Shown: piece after piece, positions 11,688 through 24,800 of the stretch
How the letters are laid out: each line of letters begins with the position of its first letter
How positions within the stretch are numbered: the first letter of the stretch is position 1
Assembly: GCA_947462335.1 (NCBI GenBank)
Contig: OX381709.1
Coordinates: forward strand, 68,068,609 to 68,132,608
DNA length: 64,000 nucleotides
Direction of reading: 5' to 3'
Source of the DNA: Harmothoe impar
Taxonomy: Eukaryota; Annelida; Polychaeta; Phyllodocida; Polynoidae
Program-made: the position numbers and the translations under genes
Notes under the pieces: generated by a model
The model's input: the letters and a program-made list of their open reading frames with translations, nothing else
The model's database searches: none
What the model was told of the DNA's origin: nothing

Positions 11688-14600
11688 CTGCAATATATAA
11701 GGCATAGGTATTTTGATTGAAATATATAATTATTTGCTGTTGTCTCATAAAATCAAACTATCAGATAATATATTATTTTGATGCAATGTATATGTATGGT
11801 GCATGAAGTCATGGCTCAAATTGAATATGTGTAGGCTAACTTATAAAGGTTACACGCTAGCTTATACCCCTAACCTACACTGCTCTGAAAGAATCCCCCT
11901 CGAGCCTTTTGGGGGACGGAGAAACGTTTGCGCACACACGAGAAAACCCCCCTCCCCCTGTTGTTAAAAAGTTACTACTCTTCACTGTAATAAAAAAAAC
12001 ATATTGACAAACCTTGAAGAGTCCGTAGTTAACGACATTTTCATTGATGATGGACATGCTGATGACGTCACGAGGAGTGAAAAGACCTCCGGCCACCAGG
12101 CTCCACACTCCCCCTACCGCGTGGACACCCACACACCCTGCAAATGTAGACATACATGGACATATACCCAGTTAGCATTGCTTAATGGGGCCCATATGGT
12201 TTTCCCAGTGGACTGTCATATGAGCTCACATGCACTTGGATTTGGTCCTTATTATCCAGGGCTACCAGTGGGAGCCCATATAGGCTTTCCCAGATTATAA
12301 ATGACCAGATCCGGTCTAGATTTAACCCTCTTTGACAAAACACAGTGGACATGGTACTTTGGACTATAATTTATAAGAACAAACAAAGATATGAATGTTT
12401 CAAAGTATTTACAACATATTGTAGAAATTAGCCCATGGCTCCCATTGGTTGCCCTGGACAAGAATAACCATAACCCAGATATGGGCAAACCCATCTGGAC
12501 CAAGTAAAACACACATGGGCCCCCGGGGAACAACACACATAGGGTGAATAGGTTACACTACATGGTTAGCACTTAGGGATGAAGCATGTAGAGGCATTAT
12601 TCAAGGATGAAGCATAATACAGATTGAGGCATTGTTCAAGGATGAAGCATATAGAGGCATTATTTGTACTCAAATTGTTGAAAGCTCCAGGGGTCAAAGA
12701 CTGCAATGCCCATAACTAAACATGCTTTTTTCCATGACGTTGTCCACAAAGGTAGACATAGTAATGGATAACACAGTTGGCTCCTTTACTTTTCTGTGTA
12801 ATACATGTAGTTGAAGGCTCCAGGGCTCAAAGATTGCAGTGTACCATAATTGTGTTTTCCACGACGTTGTCCACAATGGTAGACATAGTAATGGTGTACA
12901 TGTTTACCTTGCCCTTACCTGCAGCAATGAGGTCGGACTGACCAATCAGCAGAGTAGCTGCACTCACCTACAGGGTCGTCTATGTGCAGCTTGTCCAGAA
13001 GATGGATGCTGGCAAGACACAGGAGAGCACCTACACCACCAACAATGATGGCCTCCCACGGCTCGGCCAGGGCACACAGGCCTGAAAGATACAGAATTTT
13101 ACAATAGGAGTTTGGTACTTGGGTACTGTACAGGTTCCAGTGAGTTGGAGGTATTATGACGCATAATTATGTCCCAAATTAAGCATGGCTCCCCTTTCTA
13201 ATTCTTTGAGTTATGGACAGCTCAGCAAGTTAAGGCACGAGCGACACATAAAAGAAAAGTTACTTAGTTTGAAATGAATTATTCTTCTGGTGGGCTACAG
13301 GTCTTACCCCCTAGAAACCCTATAAATTTCTGATTGTCAAACCGTAACAACTGGGGCTTTTAAAATTGTTTTTTGGCTTTTGGCTTTCCTATTGCGGCGG
13401 ACAGGCAACCCAAAGAATGAAAGCAGTATGGCACTACAGCTTCCCCTTTTATTGTGCCTATCGTAACCAGACAACCCCCCCCCCCCACACACACACACAC
13501 ATTTGCCTTATACAGAGAGTGCATCCTTTTCTGTTGGTAGTCAGGTGACCCTTAATGATCATACTGGCACCAACTGGCCACACATACATACATACATACA
13601 TACATACATACATACATACATACACATACATACATACATACATACATACATACATACATACATACATACATACATACATACATACATACATACACATACA
13701 GCTGATAAGGGTTCAGACATGGCTGCTGCTACATGACCTGTCTCACATATCACGACATCGATAACCAGTGTCCCTGAGTCAGTGCCGCTAGCACCCTCCC
13801 CTGGCCTACAGTAATGGCCACAGCATGAGTGTATCTATTAGGGATAGGTGAAGAGGAGATGTTAGAATCTGGGACGTTTGAGGCCCCACAATGTCCTTGT
13901 CTCGCAAATATGTACCTTTTGCATCCCCTAGCTGACATGAAGTCACCATGTGACAGATTATTGCTAGATAGGGACCAGAACAGAACAACCCATTGTGTAG
14001 ATACAACTTTGGTATATGACTATAGCTCAATATGGGGGAGGCTTATCTCTAATATACATAGTGCAATGTAACTCTGTTCCTGGAGGCATCCAGATTGCCT
14101 TCTGTCGAATCCAATACACCGACAAGAAATTAGCCAAGACTCGAGGGAGAGAATGAAAACAGGATGTAATGCATATAAGTTACCAATTCTTTGGGGGCGA
14201 GGTCACAAAGATCACTGTGACCCTTATCAGGTGTTTCTATACTGTAAGACACATGCAAAGGGTTCTAGTTGATGAGAAAATGTACTAAAAATGGTGTTAA
14301 AACCAATGGCCTTTGCCCAATATGAAAGCCATTTAAACATGTATTGGACATGAGATGCAATATGTTCTAATCCCTTTTTTTTTTATAAAAAGGGACTGTC
14401 ACTTCTCCCTTTGTATTGCAAATAAACTTAGACCCTTTTGATTTCTCAGGTCAATTCAATTTCAATTTGTCAAATTTTTATTCAGTATTTTCAAAAAGTC
14501 ATTACATTTGATTCCATTGAATTACAAAAGCTGTAGATATTTACAATGAAATATTTCATTCCATATTGGCGCATTTTAGATGAACATTGGCGCATTTTAG

Positions 14601-17600
14601 ATAAACATTCATATTCAATATTGGCGCATTTTAAATAAATATCGACATTACATGTCGTTTCTATAGTAACAGCTGGTCTGTAAACCGTGGTATAGGGCTA
14701 GAACATTATCCAGTTTGACTACCAACAAAGCAGTGTGTGGCTGATGCTATTGAAATTGTTGATTCGTTTTACAGGTCAATAGACATTATTCCAGGAAAAC
14801 ACTTTCTCGGGCAGCTGCGCAACACAGTAGAGATCCCCCAGCCCCACCAACAGTGGATCTATTCTCATCTTATCAGAGGTGACCAATTTACCACCCAGAC
14901 ACAGGACCCCGATCACACGATAAAGACCTATTTGTCCTAATCCCATGCAGTGTTTCACAAGCCTGTCTAACCTCCAGGATGCCCAAGACAATCAGAGAAT
15001 CGTAGTGGCAGGTTCTCTGAAAAGGGACCTCGGTGCACGTGAACAAAGGTCCTTTCCCTCCAGTATATGGCACAGGATGTTTACAAGCTTTCTAACCATG
15101 CTTTCCTCATAAATGGTATCTTTATTTCGGTTAACAACCTATGGTTGTCATTTATGAGTCTAGTAACTCATACCATAATCGCCTTACTTGTGTTTGTTGC
15201 TTTTGTTGCTCAAGTACCGCCAATGTTCAATATGGGTGGTTTTATGTGAAATGTCCTATTCAAACGCAAAACAATGTTTTCTGAACTGAGAATAAAGTTG
15301 CTTCTACACCTACTTTCTCAAGTATATTATATTATCACATATGACCTTGTATGTTGCCCAGATGGCGTCATAATAAGATATGGTTATAATCGGCACCTAC
15401 CTGTGACTGATACTAGGGCACTGAGGACGCCATTGATAAGGCAGGGGACGTCGAACTGTTTCCTTTGGGTGAAATAACTGTAAATAAGCAAAACAAAAAT
15501 GATTTTACACCGCACGTGACCATGCCAACCAATAGTGTGCAAAATCAATATATCATACTATCCTATACATGTATGTCATACATACCTTATACCAAGACCA
15601 ATCATACCTCCGGCAAAGGAGGCACAAATCGTGGCCACCGCTGACCTAAAAGTGACACAAATATATGCTGAGTGCGAAAAACGAACAGATTCAAGATGGC
15701 CAAATAAGAATACATGTACACAAAATAAATACTCTATACAAAACTTCTTCTACGGTAGGCGTATAAGTTGTTTTTTGTTTAAAGATGGTATTGCAACTAA
15801 TGCACTTCACAAACCTTTTTTTCAAAAGGATTGCCAAAGGTTCCATTATCATTTCAGCTGATACATATTATCCAGTATTTGCCAGACATCTATTAATAGA
15901 TGGTTTGAGATGGATAATAATGTAGCATATTAACCTAACTGACTCATGCACTCCCCCATGTGAGTCTAGGGGGAACTAACTTGATAGAGATACATGCAAT
16001 ATGACAACATAGAGTTTTAGTGTCGACCAACGTTAAAAAATATTGCACTGTATGTGCTCATCTTATAGACTAAGATAATGCCAATAATTTTAAAAGTTAG
16101 GGAGGATGTATGGGATAGGATATACAATAGGAATATGATAAGACTAAAAAAATATCCTAAATCTAGCTGACATACCATCTTTAAACAATGGAGCTATTTT
16201 AGGTAAGGTTCACCTTTTAGCGAGCTAATCACACTGTTTGCAATCGAGATCATGTTAAATCATCATAACACAGTCTTTTTGATCTTCTGATCTTACATGG
16301 CACAGGCCTATATACCCTAATTCATATGATACAATGCCAATGCAGGGCATACAGTTGATACACTTGGCAGTTTGATATATTTTGGTAGTAGGGGTTGGCA
16401 ATACCTGGCAGCCAGTTTCCATTTCAGACCTGAGATTCCAAACGTACTCCCACAGTTGAAGCCCAGCCAGCCCCACCTAGATAGAAAACAAAATAAACTA
16501 TACAAATTAAGGCTGCTCATTATGATGGGTGAATGTTGTAGCGTACTAGAATATTCAGATTAATTACGAATAATAATGATCAGTGCATGAATGATGCAGT
16601 GACATGATGGGTACAAAAATGTATCAGGTTCGTTGAAAATATCGCCAGTGCAGCAACTAACCATGTGACGGGGAAATATCTGATTCACAGGTTATTTTGC
16701 ACACACGAAATGATAGCATACTCTTTAAGGATAGTGAATCACAAACTATATCACATGTAAAGCTACTGGTACTCTATGGTGTCAGTTCCGTGATAAGACT
16801 CCTTATATTGTGTATTAAAGATTAACCAAAAAGGGACAAAATTGCAATCTAAATTGTTGTCTGATTTGATCAGATTTCTGAAAAAGTTTAATTCATTTGG
16901 GCAATAGAAACCGAAGAAATATACTCTGCTCAATTTCCACAGGCAAAAACTAAGAATATTGCCAAAACTAAGATGATTGGATCGTTCGCCCCTATAATAG
17001 GTAATATGGAAAACCTACCACAACATAAACATGCCGAGTATGGCGTTGCTGGGGGAGCCCATGGGAGGCAGGGTAGTTGTCTTAAAGCGGTTATGCCTGG
17101 GTTTTAACATGAGGGTGGCCACTAGGCCTGTGGCTCCTCCCACTAAGTGCACAGGCCCCGCCCCCGCGATGTCAATCACGCCCATCTGGGCAAGCCAGCC
17201 ATTGTTAGCCCACACCCAGTGGGCGGGGATGCAGAAGACGAAGGTGTTGACAAAGGAAAATATGATGTATGATTCCAGCTTGGTCCTCTCGGCCATGGCC
17301 CCTACAAATAGAAATTATTGGCACTATATAGTTAAATGCATACACTGTGGAAACGTATCATCTGTCAGCTGTTTGTACTATGGCCTTTCTATTTCCATCT
17401 AAATAGTCTTTTTATATGGCCATTCATATGTTAACATAAAGAGTCATTATAATCAGCATAGCGATAAAATCGTGCATGTAGATACAGCACTCGTGGGTAA
17501 CTCAAATATATGATTTCATACATTGGTTCTATTTGAGAGATGTAACATATGTTTGCTGAATTAAGTCAATAGAAATGTGTCCAAACTCAAACGCAACTTC

Positions 17601-18021
17601 CCAGTGCTGCTTTCATGCAGCATGCTGACTCTAGAGCCTTGATACATACTTGATACACTATTGGCATGAGGTTGCCAATGCAGGGCTATTCTATGGTGCT
17701 GCATTTATGCATGATGACAACAAATGCACGATAAGCCTTGATGACAACTTAACCTACCTGAGACAATAGTAGTGGCTGTGGTGGCGAAGGAGGCTTGGAA
17801 GAAGAACTTGGAGTAGACCCATCCAAAGTCGTGTGCATTATCTGACACGAAGAAGTCTCCCCAGCCACAGAAGGGATTACTCAGGGGCTGCTCCCCAAAA
17901 CTCAGCCCGAAGCCGAACATCCAGTAGGACAGGCCCCCGAATATCACGTCCACCGCGTTCTTCACCATGATGCTCACCTCATTCTTGGTGGACACTGAGC
18001 CACTCTCCAGCAGCCCAAAAC
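10974..18021 (-). CDS. Ammonium transporter, Amt/MEP family, eight exons, 5' exon missing
   Basis: Eight minus-strand exons with GT-AG junctions join in frame: 18021-17758, 17301-17019, 16476-16405, 15645-15586, 15477-15401, 13081-12968, 12137-12013 and 11687-10974. They give about 568 residues ending at a stop at 10974. Visible Amt landmarks, in order: GFGLLESGS at the end of the first helix, NEVSIMVKN, the FQASFATTATTIVSG segment, the signature DIAGAGPVHLVGGATG with the first pore histidine, WWGWLGFNCGS, and DDPVGCVGVHAVGG with the second pore histidine. Proteins of this family conduct ammonium/ammonia across the plasma membrane through a pore lined by two histidines. The tail after the last helix (GLRVSPEHEALGADLVEHG onward) is a long basic cytosolic extension of roughly 180-200 residues. 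The first exon, carrying the N-terminus and most of helix 1, should lie above 18022 but was not found. The resemblance is to Amt rather than Rh glycoproteins. Confidence 0.95.
12013..12137 (-). CDS. Amt exon: second pore histidine
   Basis: A 125-bp exon between TTGCAG and AAG/GTTTG. It encodes GCVGVHAVGGVWSLVAGGLF, whose histidine is the second of the pore pair. A loop (TPRDVISMSIINENVVNYG) follows before LFK. Confidence 0.94.
12576..12664. repeat. Three tandem ~35-bp repeats
   Basis: GGATGAAGCAT followed by GAGGCATT occurs three times. In an Amt intron. Confidence 0.75.
12684..12900. repeat. Two tandem ~130-bp repeats
   Basis: GCTCCAGGGGTCAAAGACTG and ACGTTGTCCACAAAGGTAGA recur about 130 bp further on with few changes. 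Confidence 0.75.
12968..13081 (-). CDS. Amt exon: CALAEPWEAIIVGGVGALL ... DDPV
   Basis: A 114-bp exon between TTTCAG and TAG/GTGAG. It encodes GLCALAEPWEAIIVGGVGAL, LCLASIHLLDKLHIDDPV, an Amt helix and the start of the DxxGxxxVH motif. The motif is split across the next intron. Confidence 0.93.
13475..13697. repeat. C run, (CA)n and (CATA)n microsatellites
   Basis: A C11-13 run and (CA)n at 13475-13501, then a CATA array from about 13582 to 13697 with two CACATA interruptions. It lies in an Amt intron; open frames here are repeat artefacts. Confidence 0.95.
15401..15477 (-). CDS. Amt exon: DVPCLINGVLSALVSVT
   Basis: A 77-bp exon with acceptor TTTACAG and donor CACAG/GTAGG. It encodes YFTQRKQFDVPCLINGVLSA and LVSVT, the family's 'xxNGxLAGLVxIT' helix just before the CALAEPWEA segment. 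Confidence 0.92.
15586..15645 (-). CDS. Amt exon: SAVATICASFAGGMIGLGI
   Basis: A 60-bp exon that keeps the frame from the preceding exon. It encodes RSAVATICASFAGGMIGLGI, a glycine/alanine-rich transmembrane helix. The donor is AAG/GTATG. Confidence 0.88.
16405..16476 (-). CDS. Amt exon: WWGWLGFNCGSTFG helix
   Basis: A 72-bp exon between CTAG and GTATTG. It completes MLW and encodes WGWLGFNCGSTFGISGLKWKLAA, matching the family's conserved LWFGWxGFNxGS helix. It leaves two bases (AG) for the next exon. Confidence 0.9.
17019..17301 (-). CDS. Amt exon: signature with first pore histidine
   Basis: The exon begins GG/GCC ATG GCC GAG after TTTGTAG, completing SGAMAER, and ends at TTGTG/GTAGG. It holds CIPAHWVWANNGWLAQMG and the ammonium-transporter signature DIAGAGPVHLVGGATG; the histidine corresponds to the first of the conserved twin pair. 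A basic loop (KPRHNRFK) and MGSPSNAILGMFMLW follow. Confidence 0.95.
17758..18021 (-). CDS. Amt exon: end of helix 1 through FFQASFATTATTIVSG
   Basis: The acceptor reads ACTGTAG before GTTTTGGG and the donor CTCAG/GTAGGTT. The exon enters with two bases of a glycine codon, so an upstream exon must end one base into that codon. It encodes FGLLESGSVSTKNEVSIM, a GLSYWMFGFGLSFG helix, an extracellular loop with GWGDFF, and the phenylalanine-containing helix that leads into the pore vestibule. Confidence 0.93.
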
Positions 18022-18219
18022 CTACAGTGTATAAAAGATAAAATGGGATATATAGCGTTCAGAATCAGAGTATATATATGGGCATTGCATCATTTGTAAA
18101 CTCAGGCATGCCCATATGACTCTCCTTGCAGTGCCTGATTTTTTGGACAAGATGTAAAATTTCGCTCAATTGTTAGAAAGGAATAGTTCAGCACTGTCTG
18201 AATGCCTGCTAAAGAGGAT

Positions 18220-18440
18220 CATGCAGCAATGCTAGACTCTGTGGGCAGAGTCAAACAATGCTGGACTCTGTAGGTAGAGTCAGGCAATACTGGACTCTGG
18301 AGAGGGAATCAACCAATGATGAACTCTCTTCCCAGAGTCAACCATTGTCTGAATATCGTTGGAAAGGGAGTCAGGAAGTGCTTGACTCCATCTACCTTCA
18401 TAGGGCAGCAGAGTCTGATTGTGTAGGCAGAGTCTATACC
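18220..18440. repeat. Array of GACTCTG...CAGAGTC short palindromes
   Basis: Units such as AATGCTGGACTCTGTAGGTA GAGTC recur about every 35-45 bp. Related units lie at 23925-23970 (palindrome loop in the Polinton-like element) and 54465-54535. Confidence 0.6.
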
Positions 18441-19073
18441 ACACCATGGAAACACTCTCCCACCTGATTATGGAATAAGTTAGGATATTCAACTTGTTGA
18501 CACGTGCACCACGTGTTTCAAAACATTGACTGTGATACAGAAAACGAAAACCAGCAGAATTTAAGGTATGTACACATGTAGATAGGGACACGATACCATG
18601 TGGTATAGACGCGAGATAAGGGCCACGTATATAATTGGCAGTGGGAATGGGGGAGCAATTTGTCATGGACCTGTCAGTTTGAATGACACATTTATTCTAT
18701 AACACCCCAACCTATAAAACCAAGGATATGGTAGTTCTAAACATAGATATGATATCGATTATCTGCACTGTCAGAAGTTAGTGCAGCTGCACAGTGAGAT
18801 ACACCGTAGATCTATAGTATAAAAGGACATATTTTCGGTTTCCAGTATGACATACTGTTCAGGTACACTCACCTACTGTAAAACCTAAACACATAACGTC
18901 GTGGGTTCTCCACTGGGCACAATATATATCACTATTGGAATGCAGCTGAATCAGACTAATAACCCTACTCAAAATTAAGGATTAGTACCACTGTGTAAGT
19001 ATAGACAGATTCACGCTTCAAGTGGGTTACAAGGACAAAGGAAAAATAAAGAGAAAAAATAATTGTTACCCTT

Positions 19074-19135
19074 CTAACCTGACTGGGGTTCGAACCCAGG
19101 ATATTTGGATTGACTTACAGCTACGCCACATTTAA
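19074..19135 (-). repeat. tRNA-derived SINE head
   Basis: On the minus strand TGGCGTAGCTGTAAG (A-box-like) and GGGTTCGAACCCC (B box) are spaced as in a tRNA. It does not fold as a complete tRNA. Confidence 0.55.
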
Positions 19136-21727
19136 CAATATGGTGTAACCTACAGTAGCAACTACTGGAAACCAGAAATACCTGTACAGGAACACCACTT
19201 ACTCTTAACAGTGTGCCCATCTGCCTATCTGCCATTAGGCTGACATTAGTTATTGCTTGCACAGAACTATCTATCATTCACAAGTGCTGTAATTGGATTT
19301 CGCCTAATTACAACAGATCTGGAAACCCTCGCTATCGTTCTTGTAAATTGTTTGCCAGGGCCATGATCAACAAATACAACGTATCCCTGTGATGGGTACT
19401 AGTCAGAACATCCAATTTGGTATAAAGAGTATGGGCGTAGGAAGTAACTTTATGGTGGGGGGGTGGGGAGGGGTAGCCCGGGGGGTAGCCTTATAGTATT
19501 GTTTATAGTAGGAGGGCTGAATTCTCATTTGTCCAGGGCCCCATCCTCTCCCCTCTCCTCTAACACTAAAAATGGTTGTGTGCAAAAGTCCACAAATGTA
19601 CAAGGCTCTTTGTGCATGCTGGACGAAGTACTTTTTTCGTCATGATATTATGTTCAATGGTTATTTCTGCTATCTTTCATCTATGTCATCATGAGACAAG
19701 CCGATGGTTCCTAAATAAAAAGGACACACGACTCCATTAATTGCCTTTTGAGCATGTCCTCCCTAATTATCTTAAAGGTTATAGAGTCAGGTACGACATC
19801 CAGTTATTAACACTTACAACCCTATGGATGAGTCACTCGGGTTTGGCCGTGGGTAAATAACGTGCCACTTCCCTTGGTTCCTAATTCCCATGTAGGTACT
19901 TGCTCTCAGCAATAAACCCCTGCTCCATGAATGCTAAAGAACATCCACCTCGACTAATAACTCCCAACATGGAAGCTATATCCATATCCAGGTCAATAAC
20001 TGTCGGTATCCTGGCTGTTATCAGTCAACCATTGCCTGTCGGGCTGCCCCAGGAGGCAGGACATGATTGCCTGCACGACTAACGGTCAGTCAACATGAAG
20101 TGAGGCTGACCGACATGGCCACCCAGTGCACTCAGCTGGACAAAGACCTAGGATGCCAAGCTAAGCCAGGCTAAGTAGGTAATGGGATTGAGCTCATCCT
20201 CTGTCACTGTCAGATTCTGGTTTGGCTATAATTTTATGACATTGTGATTGACATTATCCTTGATTCTTATCGTTCCTAGACTCAATTGCCATAAAGCTTT
20301 CACTAGGAGGGGAAATGCCAAAACAACTGAGAAGTATGCTCTCGTGTATTCCTTTAAGCCCGAATCCAACAACATAATTTGGCTTGGAAGATTCCTGCGA
20401 ATTGTGTCCTTATCTATACGAATTGGTCACCTTAGCAAGGTCCTGACCTATAAATCGCAACAATGATGGCCTGCATTGCTGCATAGTATTTGACAGGGAA
20501 AACTACTGTCATTACTGCATTTTTATGTAGTAGTTATATGTACTGCTAATGATATGGAGCATGGCTGCTGAAGATATATCTTAGGGCAATTTAGAGAGGG
20601 CGTGCAGGTGACAATGGAATTTGAAATAAGCAAAAGTCTCCTCCAAAGAGATTGTACAGGCAATGGACCTCTTCTGTGGAATTTAGACTTAACTTCAGGT
20701 CAGACATTGAGTGTAATGTAACCACGATAAGACCTGATTGTCAGTCAAAGAGAACAGCCGACCAACACTAGCTTATACTGACTTAGTTTAAAAAGAAAGA
20801 GGCAACTGCCTAGTTCGATCATGTTATGCACAGCACTGCATGACTATGGTAATTAACCCCCAATCATGGAATTTTGTCATGCCTATAGAGGTCCTTCTAA
20901 GATACCCCCTGCCATGTGTAGGGACTGTTACATATCCCGGGAGGGCTGTAAAGAGTACGTCATGATGGCATACCCAATGATTGTCCTGCATGAAATTGTG
21001 TAGAACATTGACAGATGTTATTTCAATGCCGGGAATATGGCATGTGACTTGCATGCATGCATCAACTAGACAAACATAACATACAAAAACGCCGACCTCA
21101 CATGTTGCTGTATAAAGGCTGACACACACAGACCGAGGTCTGAAATTGCTACCCACTGGCAAACGGCCAATGGAAACGGTAATGGTGGGTCTCAAAATTA
21201 GGGCGTGGTGAGTCCCTGCACCCTTCAAACATAGGGGGCAGTAATTGGTTCTCAGGGCTTATTGATGAAATGTAAAATAATTAAACTCCATGTCTCCTAG
21301 TGCATCAAGAAAGAAACGTATACAAATAGAGTAGTCCCTGAAATAACAGGGACAGTGGCTTGTCTCTAAGGAATCTAAGGGGTGGGGGGGTGGGGGGGTC
21401 ATCTACATTTTGGAGGGGCGGTGGTGTGGTGTCTCCCTTTTTTTATGTGGGCAGTAGTTTGGCAGTCAACAGGTACCATCATAGAGCCAGTACTCTCCCC
21501 AGGGCTTGATACTCTATCCAGAAAACACCTGATCAAACCCTAACCAACGAGGACCATCGACCACAATGAGGTGGTCAAACATGTCAGCGCCTGTGGAAAT
21601 ACTGGTATACCTGTGTTGATCGACACGTCAGGGAAATACCTATATATTTGAATTTTGTGAAACCATATAGAGCATAAACAATCGACATCATTATAATTGT
21701 TACGCTGCTACACTGACCATAAGAGGC

Positions 21728-21856
21728 ATGATGATGCCCTGGAGGTCCGTTACCAGGAGCGTCATGATGCTCTGCTTGCTGCTGATTCCGTTAGTGTATC
21801 TGTTGGCACATCGCCAGACCAGGCTGCATGGTATGGACGTCTTCAGGCCCAACAAG
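21728..21856 (+). CDS. Methyltransferase exon 1: start and signal anchor
   Basis: The frame opens with three consecutive ATG codons at 21728, 21731 and 21734. It encodes a short basic head, a hydrophobic stretch of about 17 residues, then HRQTRLHGMDVFRPNK and a donor AAG/GTATGC in phase 0. A longer open frame overlaps in another phase, but that phase cannot be spliced to exon 2 without a stop. Confidence 0.6.
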
Positions 21857-24800
21857 GTATGCCCCACACCCAGCAAGCACACAACATTGATTCAACATTA
21901 ATAACTGGTAGTTAATGTTGATTCAATGTTGATTCAACATTAATGTTGAACTGAGTTTGATTTTTCTAGTGTGCAGTAAAAGAAACCTATTTTCCTCAAT
22001 TTTTAGGAAGAGACCGATTCGATGTCAGAAGAAATGCCCTTACTAGTGAACGTTGAAAGGATTCTACGATCCAAAGCAATCAGATGGACATCAGACAAGG
22101 CTTTTCATGGGTATTCAGTGTTTTTTTAGTGTTCTATATTCGTGGGTATTCTGTACTCCACATATCCTACAATTCTCTCAGAAATTAGTATACCCTGTGT
22201 CAGCGCCCCTTTCTATACCATAGTCCTGAAAATGTGTACAATGTATAATGCCTAGTACATGTATAGGAAAACTGTCAATATGTATACTCGTATTACATGT
22301 TTTCACAAAAAGAGCCGTTTCGTTCCATGCTATAGAATTAAGCCACTGTCTGTCAAATACCCAAATCCCATCAATTGCTTTTTGTTCAGGTATTGGAAGT
22401 ACATATTTTATCAAAACGGGATCATCATAGTGTTGCTAAATACTGTTGTCATTATACCAGGTATCTCACCTCCCCAGATGTATCGTGTAATACGTCATAT
22501 CGTGCCGGTAAGCCAGGTGATGGGGGTTGGGATGTGTGTATATCAGGACCTTACCTCCCCACACCACCCTGTCTCGTCTACTCCTTTGGGTAAGTGTTTG
22601 AGGTATACTAACCAATATGAGTAGTATAGTATGTATCGGAACGGGACTATAGTTAAGTACTGTTTATTACTCAATCGACATGCAGCCAATCAGAGGCCTC
22701 CATTTGACCGGAAGTGACGTCACATGCCCATATAAGGGCATACCGGAAGTGACGTCACGTGACCTTGACCTAGTTAGAGGTCAAGGTCATGACTCAGCCA
22801 ATCAGAGGCTTCCATTTGACCGGAAGTGACGTCACACGCCCATATAAGGGCATACCGGAAGTGACGTCATGTGACGTCACACGCCCATATAAGGGCATAC
22901 CGGAAGTGACGTCATGTGACCTTCACATGTACATATAAGGGCATACCGGAAGTGACGTCAAGCGACCTTGACTTAGTTAGAGGCTTCTGATTGGCTGGTA
23001 CACCGGAAGTGACCCATTTATGCAAATGAGGGGCCTACTTCTGGTCAAATGGAGACCTCTGATTGGTTGGGTCATGAAGAAATGTGTCTCTTAATTTAAT
23101 TTTGTTTAGGAAGTGATCGATTTTAGGATCACGCGACCGGAAGTGACCTGATGAGTCACGTGACTAGAAGTGACGACGACACATACCTTAATTAGACGAT
23201 TCAGCAGCGACCGGAGGAAGTGTCACTTTAAGAGGACACGCTAGTTAATTGTTATATTTGTTTTACTTACTAATAAAAGAAGACGTATGAAAATAAACAC
23301 AACAATAATTTTATTTTATTTTTTTATTTTCTTTTTTTCAATTCTAATAACACTCTATTTTTGAAAAGATGCGCTCAATCAATCAATAACACACTTTTTT
23401 CATATTTTAAAGGACTCGTTGTCACACCGTTAGAATGCACGCGACGCTTATAATACAAGTAGCGCACGTCATCTTTCTCTATGGTGTAAGTGGCCATTTT
23501 TGGTTCGTACCACTTTTGAAATTTATATTTACCGCAAGGAGAGTTTTTCGTTTTCGAAAACATTTTAAGAAGACGACTACTTCTGTACACTTTTTTTGAG
23601 ATTTTCTTTCACCGGTGCCGCTGATTTGATCGTAGCAAATGTAAGTCTTAGGGTTGACACTTGGGATCCCGTCACCTTCTCACGCCGCTTTCTTTTCTTT
23701 CTGAAGTATGTCTCTCTCAGGCGAGGTTTGACTACACACAGGCAAACATCAGAGGCACCCAATAGCGCTAATTCTACCTTCAGACAAAGGTCAGGCACGG
23801 CTGGCCTATAATAGATGGGTCAAGGGCTATTCTAGTGAGGGTCAGGCTACGCCGGACATTCAATAAAAAGCTGGAGTTTGGCAAACTTGCTTTTGAAAGT
23901 CTGACCATGCGGGATCCTCATGCCATAGTCTGGCAATGCTGAACTCTTGGGAGAGTATGCCGGACTCTTGCTGGCCAGACTTTCAAGCAAATTTGCCAAA
24001 GTCCAGCTTGTTATTGAATTTCCGGCGTAGCCCGACCCTCAGTAGAATAGTCCTTGACTCATCTATTATAGGTCAGCAGCGCCTGACCCTTGTATGAGAG
24101 TAGTATTGGCGACATTGGCCGACTCTGATATTTACCCGTGTGTACGGCGGGAGGAGGGGGTTCACAGCCACTGCTTGCGCTTATAGAGCGCTACTAGCGG
24201 AGGTCTGGATGAGGAGACTACGGTGTTTGTCTTTTGCTTGTGCAGCTGCTGCTGCTGCTGCTGACGATGTCACGGATGCCGCTGACAGATACTGCTGCTT
24301 GTGCTGCACGAGACTGAGTAGCCGCTATTACTAATGCTACTAATACTAGTATGAGAAAATACATTTAGTCAATTGATTAAATCAAGGAGGTTTTCTGACT
24401 TCAGTGGATCGTTTAGCCATCGGCCACGGGCAAAACTTGAAACCATTTTATACATGGGACAATTGGCAGACTCGAAACGTGTTGGTACCATAGGGTCGAT
24501 CATGTTCATCATCAGTTCAGGCAAAGGAAGTGTGTCGACAGCACGCGAAAACTTCATGTCTGAATGTTTCAACACAAGACTTTTTATCACACTCACACAG
24601 CTGCTTTGAAGAGTGAATCCTTGACCAAACTTGTGCTTTTCCAACACAGCTTCGGCCTCTTTCTGTGCAGTAAGGGATCTCTCTTTCGGGTTCATCTCAG
24701 TGCTGTCTAGCATGTCCTCAAAGTCTTTAACATAATGTTCCAACGGACTACAAATGATGGACTCCAGATCATCGTCCACATATGTCGTCTCCTCGCACCA

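Larger units (their letters stand above)
18022..21727. other. Between the Amt 5' part and the methyltransferase start
   Basis: The missing Amt first exon should lie here on the minus strand, but no frame with a helix ending in GFGLLESG context was found. GGGCGTGGTGAGTCCC at 21201 is shared with 58761 (worn repeat). Confidence 0.35.

Noticed and set aside
13458..13764. Open frames of repeated HTYIHTY or MYVCMYV
   Set aside because: Translations of the (CATA)n microsatellite.
20824..21228. 134-residue minus-strand frame as the missing Amt first exon
   Set aside because: It lacks the TWxxxSxxxIFxMQ-type helix and a donor in the required phase.
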